A stretch of DNA of 64,000 nucleotides from Rhynchopus sp. YZ270_cl-10 (lineage: Eukaryota > Euglenozoa > Diplonemea > Diplonemida > Diplonemidae). Every line of letters begins with the position of its first letter. Position 1 is the stretch's first letter. The translations under genes and the position numbers were made by a program. A model generated the notes under the pieces. That model made no database searches and had not been told where the DNA came from. It worked only from the letters and a program-made list of their open reading frames with translations. The stretch covers positions 992,001 to 1,056,000 of the forward strand of contig OZ037924.1 in NCBI GenBank assembly GCA_964035575.1, read 5' to 3'. Below, piece after piece: positions 29,266 to 39,942 of the stretch.

Positions 29266-32200
29266 ATGGAGAATCATACAACAGTTAATGTTACTGGATT
29301 TGAGATGATGCGGGAGCTTGACAATGTAGTGGGTGTTGCTGGGATCGACTCTCTCGCTTTGAAAGGGCTGACAAATGTGTTTTTTGCATTGTGCGTAACC
29401 GCGGGGCATTTGTTTCTGAGGTCGGGGACGACGCATAGTGGGATTGTAATTTCTGGGATGTCGCAGAATTTTATTAATCTTCTGGTCACTGCAGCGCTGT
29501 GGTGGATGTACGGATATGCATTATCCTTAGGCGACTCTTCACCGTTCATCGGAGGAGCCGAAGGAGATTACTTCATGACATCTTTCCCTCCGGATTCTCC
29601 AACCAAAGCACTCCAGCTCTGTAAATTCTACGAAACCTGGGTCATCCTCTCCATTGTGCTAGGTGTTGCCTCAGCTGGCGCAGTCGGCCGTATTGGATGG
29701 GAAGCCTATCTCCTGGTCGCCTTCGCGCTCGCCACGTTTGGGTACATCCCTGCCTCTCATTGGGTTTGGGGTGCAGATGGTTGGTTGTCTCCTCAGTCCC
29801 CAGAACGTCTGGGGTCTGGTCTGTTAGATGCAGGTGGGGTAGTGCTGGTGCATGTATTTGGTGGGGCAGCGGCATTAACGATGGAAGTGCTTTTGCCGAC
29901 AAATAAACAGGAGGAGGTGTCGCACGATAAGTTCTCTGTGGGAACCGGGGCGGTGCTGATTTGGTTTGGGTGGTACGGTCAGCTGGCGTGCGGGGGTGTG
30001 CATGATGTGGCGGCCATTGCGCATGCGTTCTGCTTTCTTACGATTGGTGCTGGGTCTGCAGGGACCATATCGTTTTTGCTGGAAGAAGGGGAAGGGTTGT
30101 ACCTTAGCCATCTGGTGCGGTGTACGGTGGCAGGGCTGGTCAGCTGCACATCAGCAGGGTTCTATTGTCCAATGGGGTACAGCTTTTTGATTGGATCGGT
30201 CGGAGCAGTGGTGGCCACCGCAGGGAGCAAGCTCGTTGCACACCACAAACTGTTTGACCCATTCGATGCAGTCTCAGCACACCTCCTTGCAGGCATCTGG
30301 GGTTCCCTCGCCACCGCGCTCTTTGCCGACAAAGAGATGGTTCGGTCCTTGGGATACACCTGGGAAGGGAAGGGAAGTCTCCTGGGGGTGCACCTCCTGG
30401 CAGTCGTGGTGATTGTAGGTTGGGTTGTCTTCTGGACGTTCCTCATTGTGAATGCGGTGAAGGCGCTGTTGGGGACCTCGGCGGTGGCGTACAAAGACAG
30501 GCTGAACCACGGAGGGGTGTACTGCGAACTGGTGTGCAAGAATGATGCGTCAGAACAGTTTGTTGGGTTAGAGATGACGTCGCGGGATGGGAGTGTTGCG
30601 CCCAGCACGACGGAAACGCCTCCGCCGATTAAGATGTTGGACAGTGGTGGTGGTGGCATGCCGAAGGTGTCGCTTGCGTTTGCCGTGAGGCTTGCTGTGT
30701 ACGCAACGTTGGTGGGTGGTGTCACTGCCTTGTCTGCATCCAATGAGGCGCCCGACGTCGATGCCGACAGCGTAGTGCACAACTACACCTTCGAGGATGT
30801 GGCCGCAACCGCAGCGAAGGTGGCAAAGCTCAACACAGACCTCGACACAATGTGGATGCTGCAGTGCGGTGTGTGCGTCTTCCTCATGCAAATGGGATTC
30901 TGCTTCCTCGAAGCCGGCAGCGTCCGTTCCGTAAACGTCATCAACATCATCTTCAAGAACCTCGTGGACTGCTCCCTCGGAGCCTTGATGTGGTGGATGA
31001 CAGGCTACGCCTTTGCATTCGGGAAGGGCTCTGGCTTCATCGGCGGTGAGGAGGCTATGTTTGCACTGTCCCCTAAGCCAGGTGATGCGCTCTTTGGAAG
31101 CATGGCGCACTTCTTCCTGAGTTTCACCTACATGACAGCATCGTGCACAATTGTGAGTGGTGCTGTTGCGGAACGGATGAACCTGTACGCGTACTGCCTG
31201 TTTGTGGTGGTGACATGTGGGTTCACGTACCCCGTGGTGGTGCACTGGGGGTGGAGCTCGACAGGGTTCCTGAGTGCGTTTTCCGAGGACCGCATCTGGG
31301 GGAACGGTCTGCTGGACTTTGCGGGGAGTGGTGTGATCCACTTGTTTGGAGGCACCAGTGCTCTTTGTTTGGCTTACTTGATTGGACCACGTAAGCTGCG
31401 TGACGATATCGACGTGTTTTCGGAGGAGGGACAGGCGATCGTGTCGCCACACAATAAGTTCCAGCAGGCAGCAGGTACACTGATTTTGTGGTTTTCCTGG
31501 TTCATGTTCAACGGTGGGAGTGTTGCGAACTTCAGCAACGGTGGCTCAGCTGTGGCTGCACAAGCGATTGTGTCCACCTGCATTTCTAGCTCAGCTGCAG
31601 GTCTTGTGGGGTTACTGTGCTCCCGGTACTTCTGTGGCTTCCTGGACATTGGACACGCATGCAACAGCGTGCTTGTCGGTCTCGTCTCAATCACCTCAGC
31701 CTGTGCCTACGTCGAGATAGCGTTCAGCCCTCTGATCGGAGCAGTAGGCGTGGTCTTCTACTTCGCTATCCACAAGCTGCGCATGCGCCTTCGGATTGAC
31801 GACGTTGTGGATGCTGGCGCTGTGCACTTTGGGGGTGGGCTGTGGGGCTGCATCGCCACGGGGCTGTTCTGCAACGAGGAGATCATGACGTTGTCACTCC
31901 AACGGGAGGTGGACGGACATGGGCTGTTCACAGGCGGGGGTGGCACACAGCTTGGTGTGCAGCTGCTCTACTGCCTTGTCTGCTTTGCGTGGAGTCTGCT
32001 CTGTGCCTCCATCATTTTCCTCATCTGCAAGCACACTATGGGACACCGCGCGCACGAAGAAGCCGAGCTTCGCGGCCTGGACGTCTATGAACACAAGGCA
32101 CATTCCTACGACTACATTGAGAAGATGGAGAAGGAGCGGGCTATGGCGATTGATTCCGTTGTGATGGCGCAGGACATTGCCTCGAGCCTTGTCAGCTTCG

Positions 32201-33954
32201 ACCTCGACGCTGCTGAGGCCGCGCTCTCCAAGAGCGCCAGCAGCGAGATCAACGAGCTGCGCGGTGCCTTCTGGTCGCTCCTGCAGAACCTTACATGCTA
32301 CCGCCCTTACCTGCCGGACTCTCTTTTCAACAACGATGCTGAAGAAGGCGCCGCTGAGGGCCTCCCACCTGGCGCCAACGGCAAGGCAGCTATTGTGTTC
32401 ACAGACATCCAAGGCTCGACTGCGTCGTGGGAGGCGTATCCCGCCGAGATGCGTGAGGCCTTGCGCATCCACAACCGTGTGATCCGCACCTCCATCAAGA
32501 AGCATAAGGGCTACGAAGTGAAGACAATAGGCGACGCCTTCATGGTCGCCTTCGAGGAGGCCGAGGAGGCCGCCTCCTTCTCGCTCGAGATACAGCGCAA
32601 CCTGCACGACGTCGGGTCGGAGTGGCCCATCGAGCTCGCAGACCTCCCGCAGTGCCAGTTTTCTGTGGGTCCCTTCTCTGGTCTCCGCGTTCGCATCGGG
32701 CTGAACTACGGTTGCGTCCACAGAGAGGTAAACCCAATCACACAACGCACAGATTATTCAGGCCCAACGGTAAACAGAGCTGCCCGCCTTGAAGCTGCCG
32801 CTACTGGAGGTTCTGTCGCGATATCCGAGGATATACACGAGCTTCTCGACAAGAACGGGTGGCTAGGTCTGGAGGGACCCGACGTCACGGCGATGCAGGG
32901 TGTCTCCTTGAAGGGCGTGGCTGGGACACACAATTTGTCGCTTCTGGTTCCTCATGAGCTGGCGAAGCTGCGGAAGGTGGCGACCTCGCCTCAGGGGGGG
33001 CGAAACGCTTCCAACCCTCATTTGACGGTGCCAATAGGGACGTCTGCGAATGGTTCGGCTCTTTCCACACCACTGTCGAAGGATAGAAAACTGAAGGCAC
33101 AGAGCAAGGCGTCCGCTGAAGTGCTGAAACTCACAAAATGCACGATTGCTCAGGTCTGGGCAGAGCCGAACCTCAACAACACCACAGCTGGAGAGGTGCT
33201 CGACCAGGTGAACAACACGCTTATCCGCCTCATCGCAAACGCAGACCGTACGGACGGTACCATCCAAGGTGTTAACGGCAGCCGCGCCACCGTTGCCTGG
33301 AACATCTCTAAACGTTGTCTCTCTCACGTCCAATCGGGCATCCGTTTTGTTAGCTTCGCAGAAGAGCAATTCAACACATCAGCAATGACGGTAGGGTTGA
33401 TGAACGGCAGTGTCCTGCATGGCAGGGTGGGGACAAGGGATCAGCGCTTTGTGAACGTATATGGGCAAGCCATGGTGTTCTCGGAGCATGTTGTTCAGGC
33501 GGCTAGAGAGCTCAGTGTGTTCTGTGTGCTTGGTGTCATGCCAGGGCAGTCCCCCCCTGCAGCAGATCCGTATCTCGCGCCGGTGTTGCGACCCATTGCG
33601 AAGTGGCGTGTCCAAGCAGAGTTTCTCCAAGCTGGCATGGAAGACTCGGCAGGTGGTCCTCCCATAGATCCCACACCAGAGGGCCTTCTCATACTGTACC
33701 AAGTGATGCCTAAGGTAGGTGAACACCTCACAGCGTTGGACTTCAAGCTTGCGTGTGCAGACAATTGGTCCTGGACACAGGCATATGCAAACGCATTTGA
33801 GAGGGAGGACCTCGCAGTGATTCAAGAGCACTGCAATGAAGACCCGATTGTCAGGCGTGTGCTCTCGATGCTCAGAGGTGAAGCGAGTCTTAAAAGTATG
33901 CCCTTTTGGGTGCAAGCGGAGCAGCCATTATGTCTAATCCCTCATAGTCCCTGA
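29266..33954 (+). CDS. Tandem ammonium transporter-adenylyl cyclase fusion B
   Basis: 1562 residues, same architecture as 15967-20538: two Amt domains, an intact class III cyclase domain and a degenerate one. Twin pore histidines are H196/H339 in Amt 1 and H692/H854 in Amt 2. Cyclase residues: D1047 (VFTDIQGST), K1086 and D1090 (KTIGDAFMV), D1163 (TDYSG), N1170 and R1174 (TVNRAARLE). All are intact and predict cAMP production. A soluble linker separates the Amt domains. The N-terminus MENHTTVNVT is probably extracellular or lumenal with potential N-glycosylation sites. Amt 2 is almost identical in DNA to that of paralogue A over more than 1 kb, while Amt 1 and the C-terminal domain are clearly diverged. 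In-frame codons upstream to 29035 are low complexity and ignored. The two receptors may heterodimerise through their cyclase domains (inference). Confidence 0.93.
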   Translation: MENHTTVNVTGFEMMRELDNVVGVAGIDSLALKGLTNVFFALCVTAGHLFLRSGTTHSGIVISGMSQNFINLLVTAALWWMYGYALSLGDSSPFIGGAEGDYFMTSFPPDSPTKALQLCKFYETWVILSIVLGVASAGAVGRIGWEAYLLVAFALATFGYIPASHWVWGADGWLSPQSPERLGSGLLDAGGVVLVHVFGGAAALTMEVLLPTNKQEEVSHDKFSVGTGAVLIWFGWYGQLACGGVHDVAAIAHAFCFLTIGAGSAGTISFLLEEGEGLYLSHLVRCTVAGLVSCTSAGFYCPMGYSFLIGSVGAVVATAGSKLVAHHKLFDPFDAVSAHLLAGIWGSLATALFADKEMVRSLGYTWEGKGSLLGVHLLAVVVIVGWVVFWTFLIVNAVKALLGTSAVAYKDRLNHGGVYCELVCKNDASEQFVGLEMTSRDGSVAPSTTETPPPIKMLDSGGGGMPKVSLAFAVRLAVYATLVGGVTALSASNEAPDVDADSVVHNYTFEDVAATAAKVAKLNTDLDTMWMLQCGVCVFLMQMGFCFLEAGSVRSVNVINIIFKNLVDCSLGALMWWMTGYAFAFGKGSGFIGGEEAMFALSPKPGDALFGSMAHFFLSFTYMTASCTIVSGAVAERMNLYAYCLFVVVTCGFTYPVVVHWGWSSTGFLSAFSEDRIWGNGLLDFAGSGVIHLFGGTSALCLAYLIGPRKLRDDIDVFSEEGQAIVSPHNKFQQAAGTLILWFSWFMFNGGSVANFSNGGSAVAAQAIVSTCISSSAAGLVGLLCSRYFCGFLDIGHACNSVLVGLVSITSACAYVEIAFSPLIGAVGVVFYFAIHKLRMRLRIDDVVDAGAVHFGGGLWGCIATGLFCNEEIMTLSLQREVDGHGLFTGGGGTQLGVQLLYCLVCFAWSLLCASIIFLICKHTMGHRAHEEAELRGLDVYEHKAHSYDYIEKMEKERAMAIDSVVMAQDIASSLVSFDLDAAEAALSKSASSEINELRGAFWSLLQNLTCYRPYLPDSLFNNDAEEGAAEGLPPGANGKAAIVFTDIQGSTASWEAYPAEMREALRIHNRVIRTSIKKHKGYEVKTIGDAFMVAFEEAEEAASFSLEIQRNLHDVGSEWPIELADLPQCQFSVGPFSGLRVRIGLNYGCVHREVNPITQRTDYSGPTVNRAARLEAAATGGSVAISEDIHELLDKNGWLGLEGPDVTAMQGVSLKGVAGTHNLSLLVPHELAKLRKVATSPQGGRNASNPHLTVPIGTSANGSALSTPLSKDRKLKAQSKASAEVLKLTKCTIAQVWAEPNLNNTTAGEVLDQVNNTLIRLIANADRTDGTIQGVNGSRATVAWNISKRCLSHVQSGIRFVSFAEEQFNTSAMTVGLMNGSVLHGRVGTRDQRFVNVYGQAMVFSEHVVQAARELSVFCVLGVMPGQSPPAADPYLAPVLRPIAKWRVQAEFLQAGMEDSAGGPPIDPTPEGLLILYQVMPKVGEHLTALDFKLACADNWSWTQAYANAFEREDLAVIQEHCNEDPIVRRVLSMLRGEASLKSMPFWVQAEQPLCLIPHSP

Positions 33955-34317
33955 AAAAAAAACAAAAAATGGGCAACAAACGCAGAAAGAAGAAGCAAAA
34001 AAAACCTCCCTTGCTAAGTGAATTTCCGGACCGAGCTGAAAAAAATTCTGGGGTCGGACAATTTTTTTTAAATGGACAACTTAAAACGAGCCCAAAATCT
34101 GCTTTTCTGCACGGGCTGGGCAGATTTTGGATGATTTTTATATTTTTGTTTTGTTTTGAGAATGGTGATCGTCAACTTAGGCTAGTTCGTTTGGGGCAGA
34201 AATGTTGTTAAGTTTTTGCCTACAGACGTTACCCCTGCTGAACTTGACAAAAAATGGTCTTCGTTCTTTTTTTTTTTAGTTGAGTCCGGCCAGCTTATTG
34301 CACGCCACATCCAGAAG

Positions 34318-34755
34318 TGAGATGTGCTGTCTGTTAATGAGTTCTCGGGTCCGCATTGCACTTTGCGGTAGCCCCAAGGAAGACACCCTTTTTCAGAAGC
34401 CAGGTAGAGAATGCTGCCACCCTACCCCCTCTACACTGTCCGCGTAGATCCCCCCACTACGTAAGGAGTCATTTGATGCCACAAGGCAAGTCGCTTCCCC
34501 AAAGCAATCGCATTGGATGGCATGTTTATAAACTGAGCCATGCTTGCCCTTAGGGTCCCCGCTATGCTCCCACGGTAACACGTGCAAAATTATATTAACT
34601 TTTTTTTTGGCCGTTAAAAAAGGCTGGGGTATAAAGAGGTCGTGTGATTCGCCGAGCGGTTGTGAACCGCCTCCGTTCTCTTACGGTACGCACTCATCGT
34701 CCCACCCTTTTGCTCGACTGAGATGCGTTTTAGCACGTTGCAACTACTCTCTCTT
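34318..34755 (+). repeat. Dispersed repeat, second copy of 8788-9095
   Basis: Shares the two blocks of the 8788 copy (34320-34460 and about 34643-34745) with about 180 extra bases between them. It carries GCCGAGCGGTTGTGAACCGC and GCTCGACTGAGATGCG. Because it has no gene attached, it shows that the end of the 8042 gene is repeat-derived. Confidence 0.6.
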
Positions 34756-35639
34756 TATTTTTTAATTTTTGTCATCTTGCTTCTTTTTGTCTTTCATTCC
34801 ACTCATCTCCCTCTTTTTTATTACTATTTTTCTTCTTTTTGTTGAGTACACAGTCACAAGAGGGCTTTTGTATTTCAACTTTTGGCTAATTTTTCTACTT
34901 TTAAAACCCCCTCTGTCTCAATCACCTGACGCAGTTGGGGGGGGGCATGTACATGAGGGTTGACGGACATGCACAGAATGCACATTATGTATTCAAACGA
35001 TGGTGTGCAGTGTGTGGTCTCTTCCCTTCTTACGTGATACGCCTACTGCCCCTGACGTGTGTCGTGTGAGTAACCTAAATATCATGCACCTGTCCCCTCT
35101 CTGCGTCTTGTGCCTTCCTTTCCCTATTTCTGATGTGTTATGTTTTTTTTTGTTTTTTTGTTTTTGCTTTTTGAACATCTGTCATGGTCTGTGGACGAAT
35201 TTATATACGTTCACATTGCACCTATGAGTGAGGGGAATCACAACCTCAAGACAATGCTCCCCTCCTTTTTTTGCAGATCACCTGTGGGGTCTGTTCCATC
35301 TCGTCAGAGTGGCTCCTTTCAGGGAAGATTTCTGCGCAGTGGGGCTAATACTTGTGTGCCATGTTTCAAGGTTGCCAAAGATGGTGACTGAGTTTTATTT
35401 TTGCATTTTTCTTGTTTATTTCTCTCTTTTTTCTTCTCGTTTTGTGCTTTCTCTTTGAATGGAAAGTATATAAAATTGGGGTTTTCCCCCCGTCCTTGTA
35501 CTTTCTTTTCTTTGATTTGAAAGTACATGAAACTATCCCCCTCCCCCCTCATCTGGTGTCCGCATCTGTTGCGGCCAAGATACGCTTTTTACGAACAATT
35601 TTTTATTTTTTGTTTTGCTTTTTTTGTGATTCTCATACA

Positions 35640-35893
35640 TTTGAAATTCCCGAGAGTTTTTTGGCAGAAAATCTCAAAAAAGAAATCTCTCGGAGAGTTT
35701 TAGAGTGGTTTCCCCCCCCCCCCCCCCCTATCAGAGTTCAGCAATTGGTGTTCCTGAAACCCCTGTCAAGGACATGTCAATATAGGCCCCCTCCTGAACA
35801 CCAGTTATCGCTAAATTACTACAAACTCTCTAAAACTCTCTAATTATACATTGAACTCCCCGAGAGTCACCAAGACACTCGGGAAATTCAAAG
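35640..35893. mobile_element. Small TIR element with CTCTCTAAAAC motifs
   Basis: About 255 bp with imperfect inverted ends (TTTGAAATTCCCGAGAGT and its reverse) and internal AACTCTCTAAAACTCTCTA repeats. Probable MITE; no target duplication seen. Confidence 0.5.
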
Positions 35894-36484
35894 TAAAATG
35901 ATTTCAGAGATTCTCTGTTTTTCTTTTCTTTTCTCCCCCAGTGCCTGCGTCCCAGGGGCGTTCGCTCATATCGACATCTCCCTCTTGTTTCTTCTTCTCG
36001 TTTCCTCTTCGCTGCCTCAAGCAGGATTGCTGTAGAGCAATGCACACCTGCTTCCGTACTTTCCGGGCTGGGGGTCATTATTATCTGGGGGGTCACTCCC
36101 TGGAGAATTTGAACCGCTGTGAGGGGCAGCACTTTCCACAAAAAAAAAAAAAATCTATTTTACTCCATCTACTTTCCTTCTTCTCCTGATCATTGTGTTC
36201 GTGAGGCATATTCGATGCTGTCCGGTATGACGGCTATTTTTCATTTCTGCCGGTCTGTGTAGTGTATATGCGGTTGTTCAACTTTTGATTGCATATGATG
36301 AAAAAACTTTTTAAAAATTCTTCTCTTTCCCTCTCTCTTTTTGCTAGTTGATGTGTCGTCAACCTCCCCCCCGCGAGGGGGAGGTTTTTTCGTTAATCTT
36401 CAAGCCAGAATCTATTACTTCTTTCGCTTCCTGCCGGGGTCCTCGTTAGCGTTATCTTGCCTTATTTACTCCTAGGGAAACTAT

Positions 36485-36527
36485 TAAAAAAAACAGTGGA
36501 TATTGCACAACCGAGGCAACTATACAC
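36485..36527 (+). repeat. R1 short dispersed repeat, left half
   Basis: Left part of an R1 copy (CAGTGGATATTGCACAACCG, GAGGCAACTATACAC). Its right part, CACTACTCTAACAATTTATC, resumes at 37673 after the TIR element. Confidence 0.7.
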
Positions 36528-36564
36528 TTGGGTGATCTATGATCGTCTCCGTGGGACACGTAAC

Positions 36565-37225
36565 AGGCTGTGAGAGCTTGTGAGAGCCTGTGAGACCTTG
36601 TGAGAGCTTGTGAGAGTCTGTGAGAGCCTGTGAGAGCTTGTGAGACCTTGTGAGAGCCTGTGAGACCTTGTGAGAGCTTGTGAGAGCCTGTGAGAGCTTA
36701 CTGAGAGTTAGTGAGAGCTAGTGGGAGCTGTGTGAGCTTACTGAGAGCTTGTGAGAGCTTACTGGGGGTTAGTGAGAGTTAGTGGGAGCTAGTGGGAGCT
36801 GTGAGAGCTTACTGAGAGCTGATGACCTACAGTATACACAGTATACACAGTATACACAGTATACACAGTATACACAGTATACACAGTAACCAATACAACG
36901 CCAGGGGGTCTGAAGAATGATCTGACCACATTGTCCCAGTATAACATACACCCAATAAATCCATTGAAGAAGGAATATTTCATGTTTGACCACCACAGAA
37001 TACATGTTGCCAGCCACACCACACCACTAACAAAAAACCCCTCATAGTTAGTGAGAGCTTGTGAGAGCCTGTGAGAGCTTGTGAGAGCTTAGTGAGAGTT
37101 AGTGAGAGCTGTGAGAGCCTGTGAGACCTTGTGAGAGCTTGTGAGAGCTTGTGAGAGCTTGTGAGAGCTTGTGAGAGCTTGTGAGAGCTTGTGAGAGCTT
37201 GTGAGAGCTTGTGAGAGCTTGTGGG
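36565..37225 (+). repeat. GTGAGAGCTT minisatellite
   Basis: Ten-base unit GTGAGAGCTT with variants (GTGAGAGCCT, GTGAGACCTT, GTTAGTGAGA) repeated dozens of times, purest at 37130-37220. It is broken at about 36826-37045 by six or more CAGTATACA repeats and unique DNA, and resumes at 37568-37640. Confidence 0.85.
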
Positions 37226-37532
37226 GGTCTCTTTAGGATAAAATATGGGGAGAAAGGTCTTTTTTGGTTAATAGCGCCGAAAAAACGGCAGCAAGGTATG
37301 TGGTCATGAGGGCGAGACTGGGGAAACACAACACAAAAAATACTGATTAAGGTGGTGGTGAGATTTCCCCGTAACGTCCTCAACCAACCTTGCCGAAGCA
37401 AGTGGTAAGCAATAACAACAAAAAGGGCACGTAGCAATAGATAAATGGTACGCGCAAAAAAAAATATAGCGAAAAAGGGGGGAGGGGAAAAGACTTTCTT
37501 ATTCGCGACATATTTTATCCTAGAGACCCCCC
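37222..37532. mobile_element. Small inverted-repeat element inside the minisatellite
   Basis: About 310 bp with inverted ends GGGGGTCTCTTTAGGATAAA and (reversed) GGGGGGTCTCTAGGATAAAA, inserted in the minisatellite array. No coding capacity. Confidence 0.6.
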
Positions 37533-37746
37533 TGGCGTAGCAAAGCTACTTAAACAAGTTTACAGTATGAGAGCTTGTGAGAGCTTGTGAGAGCTTGTGA
37601 GAGTCTGTGAGAGCCTGTGAGAGCTTACTGAGAGCTAGTGAAAAAATCTCTCCCCGTTCATAGATCACCCAACACTACTCTAACAATTTATCAAAAAAAT
37701 GCAATGGAAACTGGACTCTCAAAAACACCGTTCTCTTTTTTATGTA

Positions 37747-38014
37747 CCGACCCTCCCCCGTGAAATTGTCCCCCCCCAAAAACCGATATTTTGCCCCGAC
37801 GGACAATTTCAAGGCAGGGGGGGACAATTTCAAGGGAGTCGCGGGGACAACCTTTGCTCTCCCTTCTTCACACCAAAACGGCCACCCCCCTACAGTACGA
37901 GAAATTGTCCCCCCTTTTTGCCGTACGTGATATTGTCCCCCCCTCACTTTTTCCCCCAGGGGGGACAATTTCAAGGGGGTCGGAGGGGGGGACAATTTCA
38001 CGGGGGAGGGTCGG
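37747..38014. mobile_element. MITE with TA target sites, ends CCGACCCTCCCCCG
   Basis: A 268-bp element with perfect inverted ends of about 30 bp (CCGACCCTCCCCCGTGAAAT then TGTCCCCCCC), flanked on both sides by TA, as in Tc1/mariner-type elements. The interior carries about ten copies of GACAATTTC or its reverse. A GTAC duplication is also possible. Confidence 0.7.
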
Positions 38015-38387
38015 TACTTCCGTTGCGCTGTGGGTGAACTGAATCTCTTTTTGCGATGATTGCCGACACTGTAACACTAAAGTCACGCTACGACCCTCCT
38101 CCTTGGGGGTATGTCAGTGCAGGACGACGGATGAAGGCATCCGCTGCCCTAAGAGGTGGTGAGCAGAAGCCACCGCTGTGTGCGCTCTAAACCCAAAGGC
38201 ACAAGTGTCCAGGGGAGGTCTGTGTTCTTCACCAGACGCCGCTTGGCAAGGTACACTGTCGCAGAGAGAGTTGTTGTATCTCAACATTTTTCAGTCCAGA
38301 AATTGCTGTGTGAAAGTTTTCAAAAAAGAACGTCGAATTCGTTTTGGGTCAGTGGAAAATACACAAAAAAAAAAAAAAAGTGTCACG

Positions 38388-38530
38388 ATTGTCGTTCCCT
38401 CAGCCCCCTTCTTGTGGTTGTTTGATGCATTGATGCTTCCACACTCACTACCTCGCCTGTTGGGTGGTGTTGCGAGCACGGTTGGAGTGAACGACGTGAC
38501 ACGTTTCCGCTCACAAAGTAGTGTGGAAAA
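38388..38530. repeat. GTGTCACG repeat, MITE-like
   Basis: Shares about 150 bp with 60360-60515: GTGTCACGATTGTCGTTCCC at one end, GAACGACGTGACAC then TTCCGCTCACAAAGTAGTGT at the other. The core ends are inverted (GTGTCACG/CGTGACAC). Confidence 0.6.
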
Positions 38531-39611
38531 AAAAAATCGAGAAAAAAAAATATGTGGGTTGCGGAAAGGTGGCAGCCTCGTAACACTTTGAAATAGTTTT
38601 TCATTTTTGTTTGTTTTTTTGTTTTTGCTCCAGAAAGAAAGCACACTACCTGTACTTTACTGTGTTGCACGCAAGGACGATGCGGGTTTTTGCAATTTAA
38701 TCCACACCCCCAACCCAATCTTCTGCATGCCCCATCATCCGCACCACGTGCACACGTTCGTGAACCTCTAAATATTGTGTTTATGGCCACTTTTTTTTTT
38801 GTGATTTTGTTTTTGTTTTCTGCTCGTCTTCACTGCGATCTTGCATATGGAGAGACATGATACATCACGTTGTTTTGCAGGTCATTGTCATTCCACCTAT
38901 GCCATGTACAGGTCGCAGTGTAGTTCTAATCCCAGTTGGTGCTGTTACCAGCAGGTGCTTAAAAGCGTGTTGCATTGTGTGGTTCATCCTTGGGTTGTCT
39001 ACACTAATACAATCAAGCACTCTATGATCAATTGCCAAGAAGAGAAAAAAAAAATGCGGCGTGCTGTGTCCGATGACGATGAGTGGGAGCCCGGACGACT
39101 ACGAGCTGGAACACGCCGAGCCCACAGTCACATGAGTATTGAGCCTCCCGTTTTTCTTTCTATAGCAATTTGGTGTTTTCTTTTTTCTTTTTTCTTTTTT
39201 CTTTTTTCGAGATGTATTCACCTCATGATTATGTATTTCCATCCACATTTTTTTCCCACTCGCCTGTCGGGAGAGCAATATTACAACAGTTTTCCCCTTT
39301 TTTGGATATTTTGTTGAAATATTTCGTTATCCCCTAGGGTCTTTAATGTTCTTCTGTTATCCGTCTTTCTTGGTCATTTTTTTTCCTTTTTTCTTTTCTT
39401 TTTTTCCCCCCACCCTCATCACTGTATTATTCGGGGGGTGTCTGAGAAACAGGCCTTCTCCAACCCCTCATTTTTCCACACCTTTTTCCACAAACCTTCC
39501 TTCATCAACCTTAGAAATGTGAGATTTCAGGTTTTCAAAAAAAAAAAAAAAAAAAAATAGAAACAACCAGGGATGTTGCTAAACCGCGTAGTGGAATTCC
39601 AAAATCCTTGA

Positions 39612-39730
39612 GAGGTCGTTTTTTTTACGGGAAATTTTACGTGGGGAAGTCGTTTTTTTTACGGGAAATTTTACGTGGGAAAATCCTTTTTTTTCCGGGA
39701 AATTTTGAGGTGTCTTTTTTTTTTACGGGA
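39612..39730 (+). repeat. 34-bp tandem repeat
   Basis: About 3.5 copies of a unit containing TTTTTTTTACGGGAAATTTT and ACGTGGG. Confidence 0.75.
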
Positions 39731-39766
39731 AAATTCTGTAGGGTTGACCCGGGAGGCTGTACCTTC

Positions 39767-39942
39767 AAATTTTTTTTTTGCCTGCGGCGCCAGTTTTCAT
39801 TTTTTGCTCCGCAAAAAAGGGTTCGTTGAGTGACTCTGTGGTGTAAATAGCTATATTTTTACACCGTGCCCTATATTTTTTTTCGCCTGCGGCGCCATTT
39901 TATATTATTTTTTTTTGCTCCGCAAAAAAAAAAATACAGTTC
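39767..39942 (+). repeat. GCGCCGCAGGCG repeat copy
   Basis: Forward copy: GCCTGCGGCGCCAGTTTTCA, TTTTTTGCTCCGCAAAAAAG, GGGTTCGTTGAGTGACTCTG, then a second GCCTGCGGCGCCATTTTATA module. Confidence 0.7.

Larger units (their letters stand above)
33955..36524. other. Gene-free stretch
   Basis: No gene. Contains the second copy of the 300-bp repeat (34318-34755), a composite repeat piece at 34849-34882, and a small TIR element at 35640-35893. T-runs are frequent. Confidence 0.55.
36528..37672. mobile_element. Minisatellite-filled TIR element
   Basis: A 1145-bp insertion that splits an R1 repeat. Ends are TTGGGTGATCTATGA and its perfect reverse complement, flanked by CAC on both sides (36525-36527, 37673-37675), a 3-bp target duplication. 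Joining the flanks restores the R1 consensus. Most of the interior is a GTGAGAGCTT/GTGAGAGCCT minisatellite. A (CAGTATACA)n array and a smaller inverted-repeat element also lie inside. No transposase. The 3-bp duplication fits PIF/Harbinger or CACTA-type superfamilies. Confidence 0.8.

Noticed and set aside
36826-36890. CRISPR-like array (CAGTATACA repeats)
   Set aside because: The unit is 9 to 10 bp with no spacers, in a eukaryotic minisatellite-bearing element.
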